This document shows, piece after piece, positions 1-8,122 of a stretch of DNA of 64,000 nucleotides. Source of the stretch: Mesorhizobium sp. INR15 (GTDB taxonomy: Bacteria; Pseudomonadota; Alphaproteobacteria; Rhizobiales; Rhizobiaceae); contig NZ_CP045497.1 in assembly GCF_015500075.1 (NCBI RefSeq), positions 62,001 to 126,000 of the forward strand. Direction: 5' to 3'. The notes below the pieces were generated by a model, which searched no databases, was not told the DNA's origin, and saw only the letters and a list, made by a program, of their open reading frames with translations. Made by a program: the position numbers and the translations under genes. Position 1 is the stretch's first letter; every line of letters begins with the position of its first letter.

Positions 1-441
1 CATTCCGAGCATGTGATCGACGTCATGACACAGCCGGTCGCGACGGTGGTCGAGAGTACACCAGTCGCCGAGATCGCACCCCTGCTTGAACACAATCGGA
101 TCAAGCGTGTTCCGGTGCTCCGCGGCGGCCAGGTGGTGGGGATCGTCAGTCGCGCCAATCTGGTGCGGGCTCTGGTCGTCGCCAGGAAAGGTTGGCGCGC
201 ACCAGTCCCGCATGACGACAGCAGTATCAGGCTGGAGATTATTGACGCCTTGCGATCCGAATCATGGCCGTCGACCGGAAGTGCGGACGTGAGCGTGACC
301 AACGGCGTGGTCACCTTCTGGGGAGCTTACCTGTCGGAGCAAGAGCGGAAAGCTTCGCTTATTCTGGCTGAAAACACCGCTGGCGTACGGGCTATCGATG
401 ATCACCGTATTCCTCTCGATATGACCTACGGCATGGTCTGA
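1..441 (+). CDS. CBS-BON domain protein, 5' end outside window
   Basis: The reading frame is open from base 1 (H-S-E-H before the GTG at 13), so the gene begins upstream and only its last 146 codons are here. The visible part starts inside a CBS domain (VIDVMTQPVATV, then RIKRVPVLRGGQVVGIVSRANL). A BON-like domain follows (IRLEIIDALRSESW, then TNGVVTFWGAYLSEQE). CBS pairs usually bind adenine nucleotides and BON domains bind lipid or osmotic-stress partners, so a cytoplasmic stress or energy sensor is likely. It is followed 9 bp later by the truncated haemoglobin gene, probably in one operon. The family is clear; the physiological role is not. Confidence 0.8.
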   Translation, partial: HSEHVIDVMTQPVATVVESTPVAEIAPLLEHNRIKRVPVLRGGQVVGIVSRANLVRALVVARKGWRAPVPHDDSSIRLEIIDALRSESWPSTGSADVSVTNGVVTFWGAYLSEQERKASLILAENTAGVRAIDDHRIPLDMTYGMV

Positions 442-449
442 AGGGCCGG

Positions 450-872
450 ATGACCGCTGGACCAGGTATGCCGTTGACGCAGACAGCCCCGATTTCCGAA
501 GAACAGATTCGACTGCTCGTCGACTCCTTCTATGGCAAGATCCGCGCCGACGCGGATCTCGGGCCGATTTTCGAGCGCGTCGTTGTCGGCGATCAGGAAA
601 CGCATCTGGCGAAGATGTGCGATTTCTGCTCATCGGTGATGCTGACCACCGGGTACTACAAGGGAGGTCTCGTCGCGGTCCGCAAGCACATGGGTGGGTT
701 GGAGATCGGTCTGTTCGACCGGTGCCTCGCCTTGTTTGGTGACAGCTGCGATGAATTGCTGGACAGCGAGACCGCAGGGCTCTGTTGGCTGAAGGCCGCC
801 CACATAGCCGAAAGTTCGAAGCTGCTCTTGCTATGTCGCCCCGACCAGCCATGGCTGAGAAACGCCGCATGA
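450..872 (+). CDS. Truncated haemoglobin, group III-like
   Basis: 140 aa. The pattern SFYGKIRADADLGPIFERVV, then HLAKMCDFCSSVMLTTGYYKG and FDRCLALF, is that of group III truncated globins (usual length 130-150 aa). These bind haem and O2, NO or related ligands in the cytoplasm. The segment VAVRKHMGG holds the candidate proximal histidine, but it sits about two residues from where the family usually has it, so the ligand should be checked. ATG 450 has AAGGG 4 bp upstream; ATG 468 is an alternative start. Its stop overlaps the ferredoxin start by 4 bp (ATGA at 869-872), which implies translational coupling and a shared role with the ferredoxin. Confidence 0.8.
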   Translation: MTAGPGMPLTQTAPISEEQIRLLVDSFYGKIRADADLGPIFERVVVGDQETHLAKMCDFCSSVMLTTGYYKGGLVAVRKHMGGLEIGLFDRCLALFGDSCDELLDSETAGLCWLKAAHIAESSKLLLLCRPDQPWLRNAA

Positions 873-1207
873 CGTTTGTGGTCACTGACAATTGCATCAG
901 ATGCAAATACATGGACTGCGTGGAAGTCTGTCCCGTTGACTGTTTCTACGAAGGCGAGAACATGCTCGTCATCCATCCCGATGAATGCATCGACTGCGGC
1001 GTCTGCGAGCCGGAATGTCCGGCGAAGGCCATTTTTGCCGATACCGCGCCTGGTCTCGACGATTGGCTCGCGCTGAATGCTGAGTATGCGTCAGTGTGGC
1101 CCAACATTGCGATCAAGCGTGATCCACCCGCCGACGCCAAGGCGTTCGACGGCGAAGCGAACAAATTGGCGAAATATTTCTCGCCGGAACCCGGCCTGGG
1201 TGACTGA
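869..1207 (+). CDS. fdxA: 7Fe ferredoxin (FdxA type)
   Basis: 112 aa small electron carrier. The N-terminal cluster motif is CIRCKYMDCVEVCPVDC and the second is CIDCGVCEPECP. This is the arrangement of bacterial ferredoxins that carry one 3Fe-4S and one 4Fe-4S cluster. The C-terminal half (WPNIAIKRDPPADAKAFDG) also matches the rhizobial FdxA family. The start at 869 overlaps the globin stop; the open frame upstream of it belongs to the globin sequence. The ferredoxin is a plausible reductant for the adjacent globin, but that pairing is an inference from the overlap only. Confidence 0.92.
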   Translation: MTFVVTDNCIRCKYMDCVEVCPVDCFYEGENMLVIHPDECIDCGVCEPECPAKAIFADTAPGLDDWLALNAEYASVWPNIAIKRDPPADAKAFDGEANKLAKYFSPEPGLGD

Positions 1208-1211
1208 TCAA

Positions 1212-3230
1212 ATGAACGCATATGCGCACCAGCCGTCGCCTCTGTATCTGGGCATCGACACCGGCGGCACGTACACCGATGCCGTGCTATGGTCGGAATC
1301 CGCAGGCATCGTGGCCAAGGCCAAATCGCTGACCACGCGGCACGATCTTGCCGAGGGCATCGCCGGCGCCGTCGACGCTGTTTTGTCCGAGGCTGCCATC
1401 GAACCCGGCGCGATCAAGCTCGTCTCGATGTCGACCACGCTCGCAACCAACGCGCTCGTCGAGGGGCAGGGCGGACGGGTCGCGCTGGTGATGATCGGCT
1501 TCGCTGAAGCCGATCATGCCCGGAACGGATTGTCAAAAGCCCTCGGCTCCGATCCCGTGATTTTTTGCCCGGGCGGACATGACGTCCACGGAGATCCGCG
1601 TCAGTTGGTGCTGGACGCTCTTGTGGCTGCGCTGCCGTCTCTCGCCGACACCGTTTCAGGCGTCGCCGTGGCCTCCTATTTTGCGGTTCGCAATCCCGAA
1701 CATGAGATCGCGGTACGTGACGTCATCCGCGAGCGTACCGGGCTTCCGGTGACCTGTTCGCACGAACTGTCGTCGAAGCTCGGCGGCCCGCGTCGGGCGC
1801 TGACCACGCTTCTCAATGCGCGGTTGATCTCGATGATCGATCGCCTTGTCGACGCCACCGAGGGCTTTCTCACAAGACGCGGGATCGTCGCTCCGCTCAT
1901 GGTCGTGCGCGGCGACGGCGCGCTCATTACCGCTGAATTCGCCCGCGCCCGGCCGATCGAGACCATCCTGTCAGGACCTGCGGCAAGCCTGGTGGGGGCG
2001 CGGTACATGACCGGCATCGATGACGCGGTGGTGTCCGACATCGGCGGCACCACAACCGACATCGCTGTTCTCGACGGAGGCCGCCTGCGGCTCGATCCGG
2101 AAGGCGCTACCGTCGGCGGAATGCGAACCATGGTGGAAGCCGTCGCCATGCGCACCTTTGGCCTCGGTGGAGATTCGGAAGTCTCGCTTCATGAGCAGTC
2201 GCTGACTTCGACAATCGTCCTGGGGCCCCGTCGGCTCGTGCCGCTGGCGCTGGCCGCGGTGAAGCACGACGATGCCATATACAAAGGCCTCAAGCGGCAA
2301 TTGCTCAGCCCTAACACCAGCCGGCTGGACGGCCGTTTCGCGTTGCGCACGGGTGTGCCCGAGCGTCTAGCTGCAGGCCTGACGGTTACCGAGGCGCGGC
2401 TCTATGCTGACATTTCGGCAGTTCCCGCCGCGCTCGATCGGCTGCTCGTGTCGACGTCACAGGTCGCAACACTCAATCGCCTGGTTGCACGTGGTCTGGT
2501 GCATATCGCGGGGTTCACGCCCTCTGACGCGGCCCACGTGCTCGGCCGGCAAGGGAATTGGGATCCTGTCGCGGCTCGACTGGGCGCCGAATTGTTCGCA
2601 CGCAAGCGCGACGGCCAGGGGCATCGTATCGCCAAAGGCGCAGAAGCGTTTTCCGAGATGGTTCTCACTGCGGTGACCCGGCGTTCCGCCGAAGCAATTC
2701 TTGAAACCGTTTTTGCCGAGGACGGGCTGGATGGCGGCGTCTCCGTTGCCAATCCGCTGGTTCAGCGCGCGGTTGGCCGGCGAGGCGGCATGGCGCGGCT
2801 ATCAATCGCACTCGACCGGCCGGTGATCGGCCTCGGAGCTTCGGCATCGCTTCACTACGCTGGATTGCCGCCGATTATCGGCAATGCGTGCAAGATTGCT
2901 GAACACGCCGACGTCGCAAATGCGTTGGGTGCCGTCGTCGGGCAGGTGCGGATGTCTGCGGAAGCGCGCGTCAGTCAGCCTGAGATCGGGCTTTTCCGTC
3001 TCAATTCCGGCGAGCGGCTGGACGACTATGACACCGAGGACGAAGCAATGGCTGCCGCCGAATCCCACATTCGTGCCTTGGCGGCGGGCCTTGCGGAGCG
3101 CGCCGGGACCGATCAGGCGCGGATCGAAATCGCACGGGACATAAGGGTTGCTACAATCGAAGGCGAGCGCAGTTTCGTCGAAGCCATTGTCGTCGCGACA
3201 GCCACCGGGCGGCCGCGCATCGCGTCCTGA
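1212..3230 (+). CDS. Hydantoinase/oxoprolinase family protein (HyuA-like)
   Basis: 672 aa. It begins 4 bp after the ferredoxin stop. The N-terminus YLGIDTGGTYTDAVLW is the phosphate-binding motif of the ASKHA-fold HyuA family. A second motif, VVSDIGGTTTDIAVL, lies near residue 275. Members hydrolyse 5-oxoproline, hydantoins or related lactams with ATP, or carboxylate acetone-type substrates with partner subunits. No HyuB partner follows, so substrate and activity are unknown. The position behind a ferredoxin gene suggests co-transcription. ATG 1212 was chosen because homology begins there; the longer open frame upstream overlaps fdxA. Confidence 0.85.
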   Translation: MNAYAHQPSPLYLGIDTGGTYTDAVLWSESAGIVAKAKSLTTRHDLAEGIAGAVDAVLSEAAIEPGAIKLVSMSTTLATNALVEGQGGRVALVMIGFAEADHARNGLSKALGSDPVIFCPGGHDVHGDPRQLVLDALVAALPSLADTVSGVAVASYFAVRNPEHEIAVRDVIRERTGLPVTCSHELSSKLGGPRRALTTLLNARLISMIDRLVDATEGFLTRRGIVAPLMVVRGDGALITAEFARARPIETILSGPAASLVGARYMTGIDDAVVSDIGGTTTDIAVLDGGRLRLDPEGATVGGMRTMVEAVAMRTFGLGGDSEVSLHEQSLTSTIVLGPRRLVPLALAAVKHDDAIYKGLKRQLLSPNTSRLDGRFALRTGVPERLAAGLTVTEARLYADISAVPAALDRLLVSTSQVATLNRLVARGLVHIAGFTPSDAAHVLGRQGNWDPVAARLGAELFARKRDGQGHRIAKGAEAFSEMVLTAVTRRSAEAILETVFAEDGLDGGVSVANPLVQRAVGRRGGMARLSIALDRPVIGLGASASLHYAGLPPIIGNACKIAEHADVANALGAVVGQVRMSAEARVSQPEIGLFRLNSGERLDDYDTEDEAMAAAESHIRALAAGLAERAGTDQARIEIARDIRVATIEGERSFVEAIVVATATGRPRIAS

Positions 3231-3688
3231 CGCAGATCAGTGCCGCGTTTGCAGGTATGGTCCGCCCGTCACGCGCGCTGGAGCGCTTCGCCGAAGACCG
3301 ATGCAGGCCTGGCAATCAATACTCAGCACGCCAGCGGTGCTTCGCAGGGGGGTACATGTGCCGTCGACCGCCAGCATATCGTCGCCGACGCGTACCAGGA
3401 CCACCAGCTAACCGGTGGCATGGGCATTATCGCAATTGCCACAATGAACACACCTACAGCGATGTCGGGGTCCGTTTCCACGGTCTGTTGCAATGCCATC
3501 TCGGTTCTCCTTCACGATCCTGACGGCGTAGGTTGATCATGCGCCGGACGTAAAATTGGATGCAACGCTGTTCGAAAAGTTCCCAGGGTTCGCCACGGAT
3601 GGGAACCTTCCTCCCTGTGTCGTGCTCGTCGGGAGCCAATCCTCGCTAGGCGCATCCAATGGTTTCGAGCCTGGAACTGGAGAGACCG
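3231..3688 (+). other. Gap between hyuA-like gene and folE, no gene recognised
   Basis: About 460 bp. Short open frames exist on both strands, but none resembles a known family or has a convincing ribosome binding site. On the minus strand a stretch around 3300-3500 reads like decayed coding sequence with stops and frame changes. I could not name its source. Confidence 0.5.
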
Positions 3689-4356
3689 ATGGACCTGCAT
3701 TCGCAAATTCTGGACGGCACCGAAGACGGCGTGTCGGCCTCCGCCCAGGGAAATTCAGCGGGAAACGGCATGCCCAGGGCAGTCGGCCGCGTCCGCCCGA
3801 CGCGCTTCGATGCAGAGGCTGCGGTCAGGACGCTGATCTCATGGGCCGGCGACGATCCGGCCCGGTCCGGGCTTATCGATACTCCTGCGCGTGTCGTACG
3901 TGCCTATGAAGAGTGGTTTGCCGGCTATCGGCAAATCCCGCGATGCTGCTCGAACGGACGTTCGATGAGATCGGCGGCTATGACCAGGCGGTCGAACTGC
4001 ACGACATAGCGTTTCATTCTTTCTGCGAACACCACATGGCGGCAATCCACGGCAAGGCGTACATCGCTTACATGCCCGTCAACCGCGTAGTGGGTATCTC
4101 CAAATTGGCAAGGGTTGTCGAGGCTTGTGCCCATCGCCTGCAGATACAGGAGCGGCTCACGGATGACATCGCTCGCGCCATCGAGGATGCCCTGCAGCCG
4201 GGTGGAGTGGCCGTCGTGCTTGTTGCCGAGCATGGCTGCATGACATCGCGCGGCGTCCACGCGCACGGCACCCGCATGGTCACCAAACGCATGCTCGGCA
4301 TTTTCGACACGAACGTCGATCTGAGGCGCGAATTCCTGTCGTCGATTCCGGTGTGA
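3689..4356 (+). pseudogene. folE: GTP cyclohydrolase I, frameshifted
   Basis: The N-terminal part runs in one frame to about 3938 (RPTRFDAEAAVRTLISW, TPARVVRAYEEWFAGY). The rest runs in another frame (NPAMLLERTFDEIGGYD to SSIPV). FolE converts GTP to 7,8-dihydroneopterin triphosphate, the first step of folate and pterin synthesis. The zinc and active-site region is kept after the shift: FCEHHM near 4020 and EHGCMTSRGV near 4230. A single net -1 shift between YR and NPAM explains the break. Everything else aligns end to end, so this is either a recent inactivation or a base-calling error. ATG 3689 gives a normal N-terminus. Confidence 0.85.
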
Positions 4357-4365
4357 CGAATTTTC

Positions 4366-4391
4366 GGGAACCCTTGTTGTCGAGACCCATC
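4366..4391 (+). promoter_or_regulatory. Candidate ECF-type promoter of the sigma factor gene
   Basis: GGGAAC at 4366-4371 and CATC at 4388-4391 are separated by exactly 16 bp. GGAAC is the usual -35 core of ECF sigma promoters. The same GGGAAC-N16-CATC arrangement occurs at 5124-5149, before the next transcription unit. This suggests the sigma factor at 4416 activates itself and the genes behind it. Confidence 0.5.
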
Positions 4392-4415
4392 TATTGAAGG
4401 GCAAGGAGAATGCTC

Positions 4416-5096
4416 ATGTCGTACGTTCGAGGAGACGCGACCGAAATCATCGCTGCCTCTGGCGACCTGGAATTGGCACAGCGCGCCATGGCGCGCGACG
4501 GCGCTGCCTTCCGCACCATCATCAAGACGCATAACCAGCGGCTTTACCGCATCGCGCGCGGCGTGGTGCGCAATGACAGCGAGGCCGAGGATATCGTCCA
4601 GGAGGCCTATATCAGGGCCTTTGCTAATCTCGAGAGTTTTCGCGGCGATGCCTCGCTCGGCACATGGCTGTCGCGCATCGTCATCAACGAAGCGCTCGGC
4701 CGGTTGCGCAAAAGACGGCGAACGGTGGCGATGCCCGAGAACCCGCAGGCCGAGATTATCCAGTTTCCCCTCAACCCCAGCGACGATCCGGAGCGGACGA
4801 TGGCGCAACGGCAGATTCTGGCCCTTGTCGAACGGGCGACCGACAGCCTTCCAGATCTCTACCGGATGGTGTTCGTGGCGCGGGTGATCGAGGGCCTGAG
4901 CATTGAAGAGACTTCAGAACTACTCGGCGTGCGGCCCGAAACGGTCAAGACCCGCCTGCATCGCGCCCGCGCCCTGCTGCGCAAAGCGCTGGACGACCAA
5001 ATCGGGCCGGTACTGCTCGATGCCTTTCCCTTCGCCGGCCGGCGCTGCGAACGGCTGACCGCCGCCGTGATGCGGCGGCTCGGCCTGGAAGGCTAA
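4416..5096 (+). CDS. ECF RNA polymerase sigma factor (RpoE-like)
   Basis: 226 aa. Region 2 is visible as QRLYRIARGVVRNDSEAEDI and QEAYIRAF. Region 4 is visible as GLSIEETSELLGVRPETVKT followed by RLHRARALL. It would direct RNA polymerase to extracytoplasmic-stress promoters. I chose ATG 4416 because AAGGAG at 4403-4408 stands 7 bp upstream; ATG 4410 is too close to that site. No anti-sigma gene follows directly. The next genes encode exported proteins (DUF4142, cupredoxin) and carry the same promoter signature, which makes them likely targets. Confidence 0.88.
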   Translation: MSYVRGDATEIIAASGDLELAQRAMARDGAAFRTIIKTHNQRLYRIARGVVRNDSEAEDIVQEAYIRAFANLESFRGDASLGTWLSRIVINEALGRLRKRRRTVAMPENPQAEIIQFPLNPSDDPERTMAQRQILALVERATDSLPDLYRMVFVARVIEGLSIEETSELLGVRPETVKTRLHRARALLRKALDDQIGPVLLDAFPFAGRRCERLTAAVMRRLGLEG

Positions 5097-5123
5097 CCCT
5101 CGTCGAATTCAGCTGATTTTGGC

Positions 5124-5149
5124 GGGAACGTTTGCCGCTACCCAGCATC
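5124..5149 (+). promoter_or_regulatory. Candidate ECF-type promoter of the DUF4142-cupredoxin pair
   Basis: GGGAAC at 5124-5129 and CATC at 5146-5149 with 16 bp between them, about 60 bp before the DUF4142 start. It has the same spacing and core as the element at 4366-4391 upstream of the ECF sigma gene. Two occurrences are suggestive but not proof. Confidence 0.5.
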
Positions 5150-5210
5150 CAATGACCGTCAACTGAGAACAATGCCCGATGCGATTTGAGTTTCGGGCGA
5201 AGGAGATGCC

Positions 5211-5729
5211 ATGCTTATCCGACATACCGCTGCCCTGGCCGCCATGCTTGGCACTGCCCCGCTCGCGCAAGCCGCCGACAAACCAACCGACCCGCAGATC
5301 GCCCACATCGCCTATACAGCCGGCGTGATCGATGTCGAGGCGGCCAAGCAAGCGCTCAAGAAGTCGAAGAACCAGGAGGTGCTCGCCTTCGCCAAGGACA
5401 TGGTTCGCGACCATGAGGCGGTGAATGTGCAGGCGCTCGACCTGGTCAAAAAACTCAAGGTGATGCCGGAAGACAACGCCACCAGCAAGGCGCTCACCAA
5501 AGCCGCTGCGGAGGAGCGGGCCAAGCTCGCCAAGCTCAAGGGGGCGGCCTTCGACAAGGCTTACGTCGACAACGAGGTCGCCTATCACAAGCAGGTCGAC
5601 GACGCGCTCGAAACGTTGCTCATCCCTTCAGCCAGCAATGCCGAGTTGAAGAGCCTGCTGGAAACCGGCCTGAAGATATTCCAGGGCCATGAGCAGCATG
5701 CCGAACATGTTGCCGGCATGCTGAAATGA
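5211..5729 (+). CDS. DUF4142 exported protein
   Basis: 172 aa. The signal peptide is LIRHTAALAAMLGTAPLAQA followed by ADKPT. The mature part is helical and carries the DUF4142 pattern: AAKQALKKSKNQEVLAFAKD, MVRDHEAVN, and a late HEQHAEHVAGML. The family has a ferritin-like four-helix fold, is periplasmic or envelope-associated, and is often under general-stress control in rhizobia. A GAAGGAG site lies just upstream of ATG 5211. The last codon overlaps the cupredoxin start by 4 bp (ATGA), so the two are translationally coupled. Biochemical function is unknown. Confidence 0.85.
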   Translation: MLIRHTAALAAMLGTAPLAQAADKPTDPQIAHIAYTAGVIDVEAAKQALKKSKNQEVLAFAKDMVRDHEAVNVQALDLVKKLKVMPEDNATSKALTKAAAEERAKLAKLKGAAFDKAYVDNEVAYHKQVDDALETLLIPSASNAELKSLLETGLKIFQGHEQHAEHVAGMLK

Positions 5730-6052
5730 GAACAGCGCTGATGGTGCCGAAATGGCATCTGTGGATTGCACTGGCGCTGACAATCGTTGCTGCGCCGGTG
5801 AAGGCCGAAACCATCCAGGTTACCATCGAAAAGTTGGTGTTCTCGCCAGCGACGGTCGATGCGAAGGTTGGCGACACGGTCGTGTGGGTGAACAAGGACA
5901 TGTTTGCCCACACCGCCACCGTCAAGGGCGACTGGGAGGTGATGATCCCGCCGAAGAAGTCCGCAAGCCTGACATTGAAGGCTGCGGGACCAGTCGACTA
6001 TTTCTGCCGTTTCCACCCCAACATGAAGGGCCACATCGCGGTGGCGCCGTAG
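5726..6052 (+). CDS. Plastocyanin/amicyanin-like cupredoxin
   Basis: 108 aa. An N-terminal signal segment (HLWIALALTIVAAPVKA) is followed by a compact cupredoxin domain: TIEKLVFSPATVDAKVGDTV, WVNKDMFAHTAT, and YFCRFHPNMKGHI. The copper ligands expected for a type 1 site are the His of FAHT and the Cys, His and Met of CRFHPNM; all are present. It is a periplasmic one-electron carrier. Coupling to the DUF4142 gene and a possible ECF promoter link it to an envelope or redox stress response rather than to the denitrification genes further on. Confidence 0.9.
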   Translation: MRTALMVPKWHLWIALALTIVAAPVKAETIQVTIEKLVFSPATVDAKVGDTVVWVNKDMFAHTATVKGDWEVMIPPKKSASLTLKAAGPVDYFCRFHPNMKGHIAVAP

Positions 6053-6345
6053 CTGTCAATCTGGAGCGTGAGATCGCGGCAGGCGCCGCGATCCGCAATT
6101 TGAGAAGTGCGTCGTGCCCAGGGAGGTTGCATAAGCAAGAACGCGCTTGTCTTTGCAAGCGGCGGCAGCTTCGGTGCCATTCAGGTTGCATGCCGCGCGC
6201 GCTCGGACACCTGCCGCGCAGGCGCAGCACGCCTGGTGTTACATGACGGATCCATCGCGATTGCCACTACGGTTCGCAGACAGCAAGTTGGTCTGCCAAC
6301 TGATCTGCCGCTAAGTCCAGTCCAATAGTGATAAAATTCTAAGGA
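6053..6345 (+). other. Intergenic stretch, nothing recognised
   Basis: About 290 bp between the cupredoxin gene and the first insertion-sequence remnant. No gene, terminator or repeat could be supported. Confidence 0.5.
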
Positions 6346-6636
6346 ACGGCTCTCTGTTGTGACGTTTCCAATAACGACCAAGTTCTTAAGGCCTAGATAC
6401 TGTCGGATCTGGATTTCGGGACAGGCAAGGCGGTTCGGCTTGTGGTCATGGCGCGACGATTTCATTGTGATGCGGTGCTATGCGACGGGAGGACACTCAC
6501 CGAGCGCGCTGGCGCCTTTGGCGAACCGCGCGCCTCGATTACATCGTCCATCATCTCGCCTTGCCTTTGGCGGTCGGCCAGCGGCCTTCTTGCGGGTCGT
6601 GCGGAGGCGAGGCACTCCGCGCTTCGGCGCGCTGCT
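6346..6636 (+). pseudogene. ISL3-family transposase remnant
   Basis: Pieces in different frames recall ISL3 transposases: VVMARRFHCDAVLCDGRTLT (from about 6446), then RLDYIVHHLALPLAVGQRPS, then LRVVRRRGTPRFG. The order fits the N-terminal third of the family, from the cysteine-rich part to the RVVRRRGTPRFG motif. Everything downstream of that motif is missing. GGCTCTCTGTTGTGACG near 6350 may be a degenerate terminal repeat. Too many frameshifts to be functional. Confidence 0.55.
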
Positions 6637-6700
6637 CGATCTGCTCGCCTATCACACCCATATCCTGTCCATGAACGGCGACAGCTATCGGCTGATAGCA
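6630..6700 (+). pseudogene. IS21 IstB-like C-terminal scrap
   Basis: The reading LLDLLAYHTHILSMNGDSYR resembles the last residues of IS21-family IstB ATPases, which end in ALLDRLTHH-type and MNGDSYRL-type motifs. It is fused directly to the ISL3 remnant, so two mobile elements have been joined by deletion. It is short, so the call is tentative. Confidence 0.4.
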
Positions 6701-6895
6701 ATCCGCCGGCCGATGCTACGTTCAATGCGGTGGAGCAGAACCTGGCCGCCGGCCGGACAGGCAACAACCAGAAAGCCCTTGGGTCAGTTAGGAACCATCT
6801 AATCCAAACCGTCGCGTCACCCTGTGCTCGAATGGCCTGCTTTTACTTCGACCAAATGGCTTGGATTCCGAACGCCGTCGACAATTACTCTTCGG

Positions 6896-7284
6896 TCAAG
6901 AGGAAAAACGGATGGTTCCTGCTGGCGTTACGTCGTAGCCGCTGAGTTCCGCCGCGCGAATTGCCATGTCGCCCCGGGCGAAGAAGCCGAGCAATGCCTG
7001 CATTGAAGGCTGGAAATAGATGCGCTGGCGCATCACCAGATCGAACTCTTCCCACAGCAGCGGCACGAAATCGATACCGGGAGCGCGGGCGGCCGAGCGG
7101 GTTGCGATACCGCAATCCGCTCGGCCGGCGCGGATCGCGGCGGCAAGGTCGGGCCCTGTCAGGCAAGGTGGCTCCAGCCGGTTCAGGTGCGCCGGGCTCG
7201 CGCCGGCCCGCGCCAGCAGCATCTCAAGCAGCATTTGCGCCCCCGCCCCCTTCTGTCTTACGGCCATCCTTGCGTTACCTCTTA
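6896..7284 (-). pseudogene. Tungstate/molybdate-type regulator, C-terminal part (split by two ISs)
   Basis: Minus-strand frame with ARMAVRQKGAGAQMLLEMLL, then AAIRAGRADCGIATRSAA and FVPLLWEEFDLVMRQ, ending at 6896. This is the second half of the periplasmic-binding-like domain whose first half is at 9571-10080. Removing the two insertion sequences and one copy of each target duplication joins the halves in frame as VADILRGNARMAV. The intact protein would be an excisionase-type helix-turn-helix plus PBP-like regulator of the family that accompanies tungstate and molybdate uptake genes. The interruption makes it very likely non-functional here. Confidence 0.85.
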
Positions 7285-8122
7285 GGGCCCGGACCCATAA
7301 AGGTGTTGGCATCGCTTGTGGTTTGTGATTCACGGATTCTGAAAGGGAGACGTGATGAATCGGGACCATTTCTGGCTGACAGAAGAGCAGTTTCGCCGCA
7401 TTGAACCTCATTTGCCGACCGACACGCGCGGCAAGGAACGGGTCGACGACCGGCGCGTGATCAGCGGCATTGTTCATGTGCTGAAGTCTGGCGGGCGCTG
7501 GGTCGATGCGCCGCCGGACTACGGGCCGCGCAAAACGCTCTACAATCGGTATGTCCGCTGGGCCGCCAAAGGCGTGTGGAGCGATCTCTTTCACGCGCTT
7601 GCCAGTGCCGGCGGTCCGCCCGAGCAGGTTCTGATAGACTCTTCCGCCGTGAAGGCGCATCGCTCAGCTTCGGGCGGTAAAGGGGGGAGCAAAATCAGGC
7701 CATCGGGCGCTCGCGGGGCGGCCGCACGACCAAAATCCATGCCCTGACCGACCGCTATTGTCGCCCGATTGCCTTCATGCTCACCGGCGGCCAGGTCGCT
7801 GATTGCACGGCGGGAGGCGAGCTTCTGAAACATCTGCCGGACACCCGCATCCTACATGCCGACAAGGGTTATGATTCCGATGCGATCCGCCGCCAGATCG
7901 AGGCCCGCGGCACGATGCCGAACATTCCACCAAAGGCCAACCGGCGCTGGAAAAACTGCTTCTCGCCCGTACTCTACCGCGACCGAAATGCCATCGAACG
8001 CATGTTCTGCCGCCTCAAGGACTTCCGCAGGATCGCTACACGATACGACCGCCTTGCCGTCAACTTCCTCGCCGCAATCTGCATCGCAGCGACCGTCAGC
8101 TATTGGTTATGAGTCCGGACCC
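7285..8122 (+). mobile_element. IS5-family element (IS427 group), 838 bp
   Basis: The left end is GGGCCCGGACCCATAA (7285-7300). The right end is the inverse TTATGAGTCCGGACCC (8107-8122), an imperfect 16-bp inverted repeat. TA at 7283-7284 and 8123-8124 is the target duplication. Length and two-frame transposase are normal for IS427-type elements. It sits inside the regulator gene and was the first of the two insertions: its right junction supplied the C of the CTAG site later used by the neighbouring IS701 element. Confidence 0.9.
7352..8112 (+). CDS. IS5-family transposase, programmed -1 frameshift
   Basis: The first frame (7352-7747) begins MNRDHFWLTEEQFRRIEPHL and holds LIDSSAVKAHRSASGG. 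The second frame gives GRSRGGRTTKIHALTDRYC, then HADKGYDSDAIRRQI and NAIERMFCRLKDFRRIATRY, ending at 8112. The frames join by a -1 slip on the run of six G at 7682-7687, the usual arrangement in IS427-group elements. DDE residues are recognisable in LIDSS, ADKGYDS and the RNAIERMF region. ATG 7355 is the likely start. The element appears intact and could be active. Confidence 0.88.

Noticed and set aside
7352..8112. IS5-type transposase as a broken gene
   Set aside because: The frame change is at a G6 run at the usual place for programmed -1 frameshifting in IS427-group elements, and the rest is intact.
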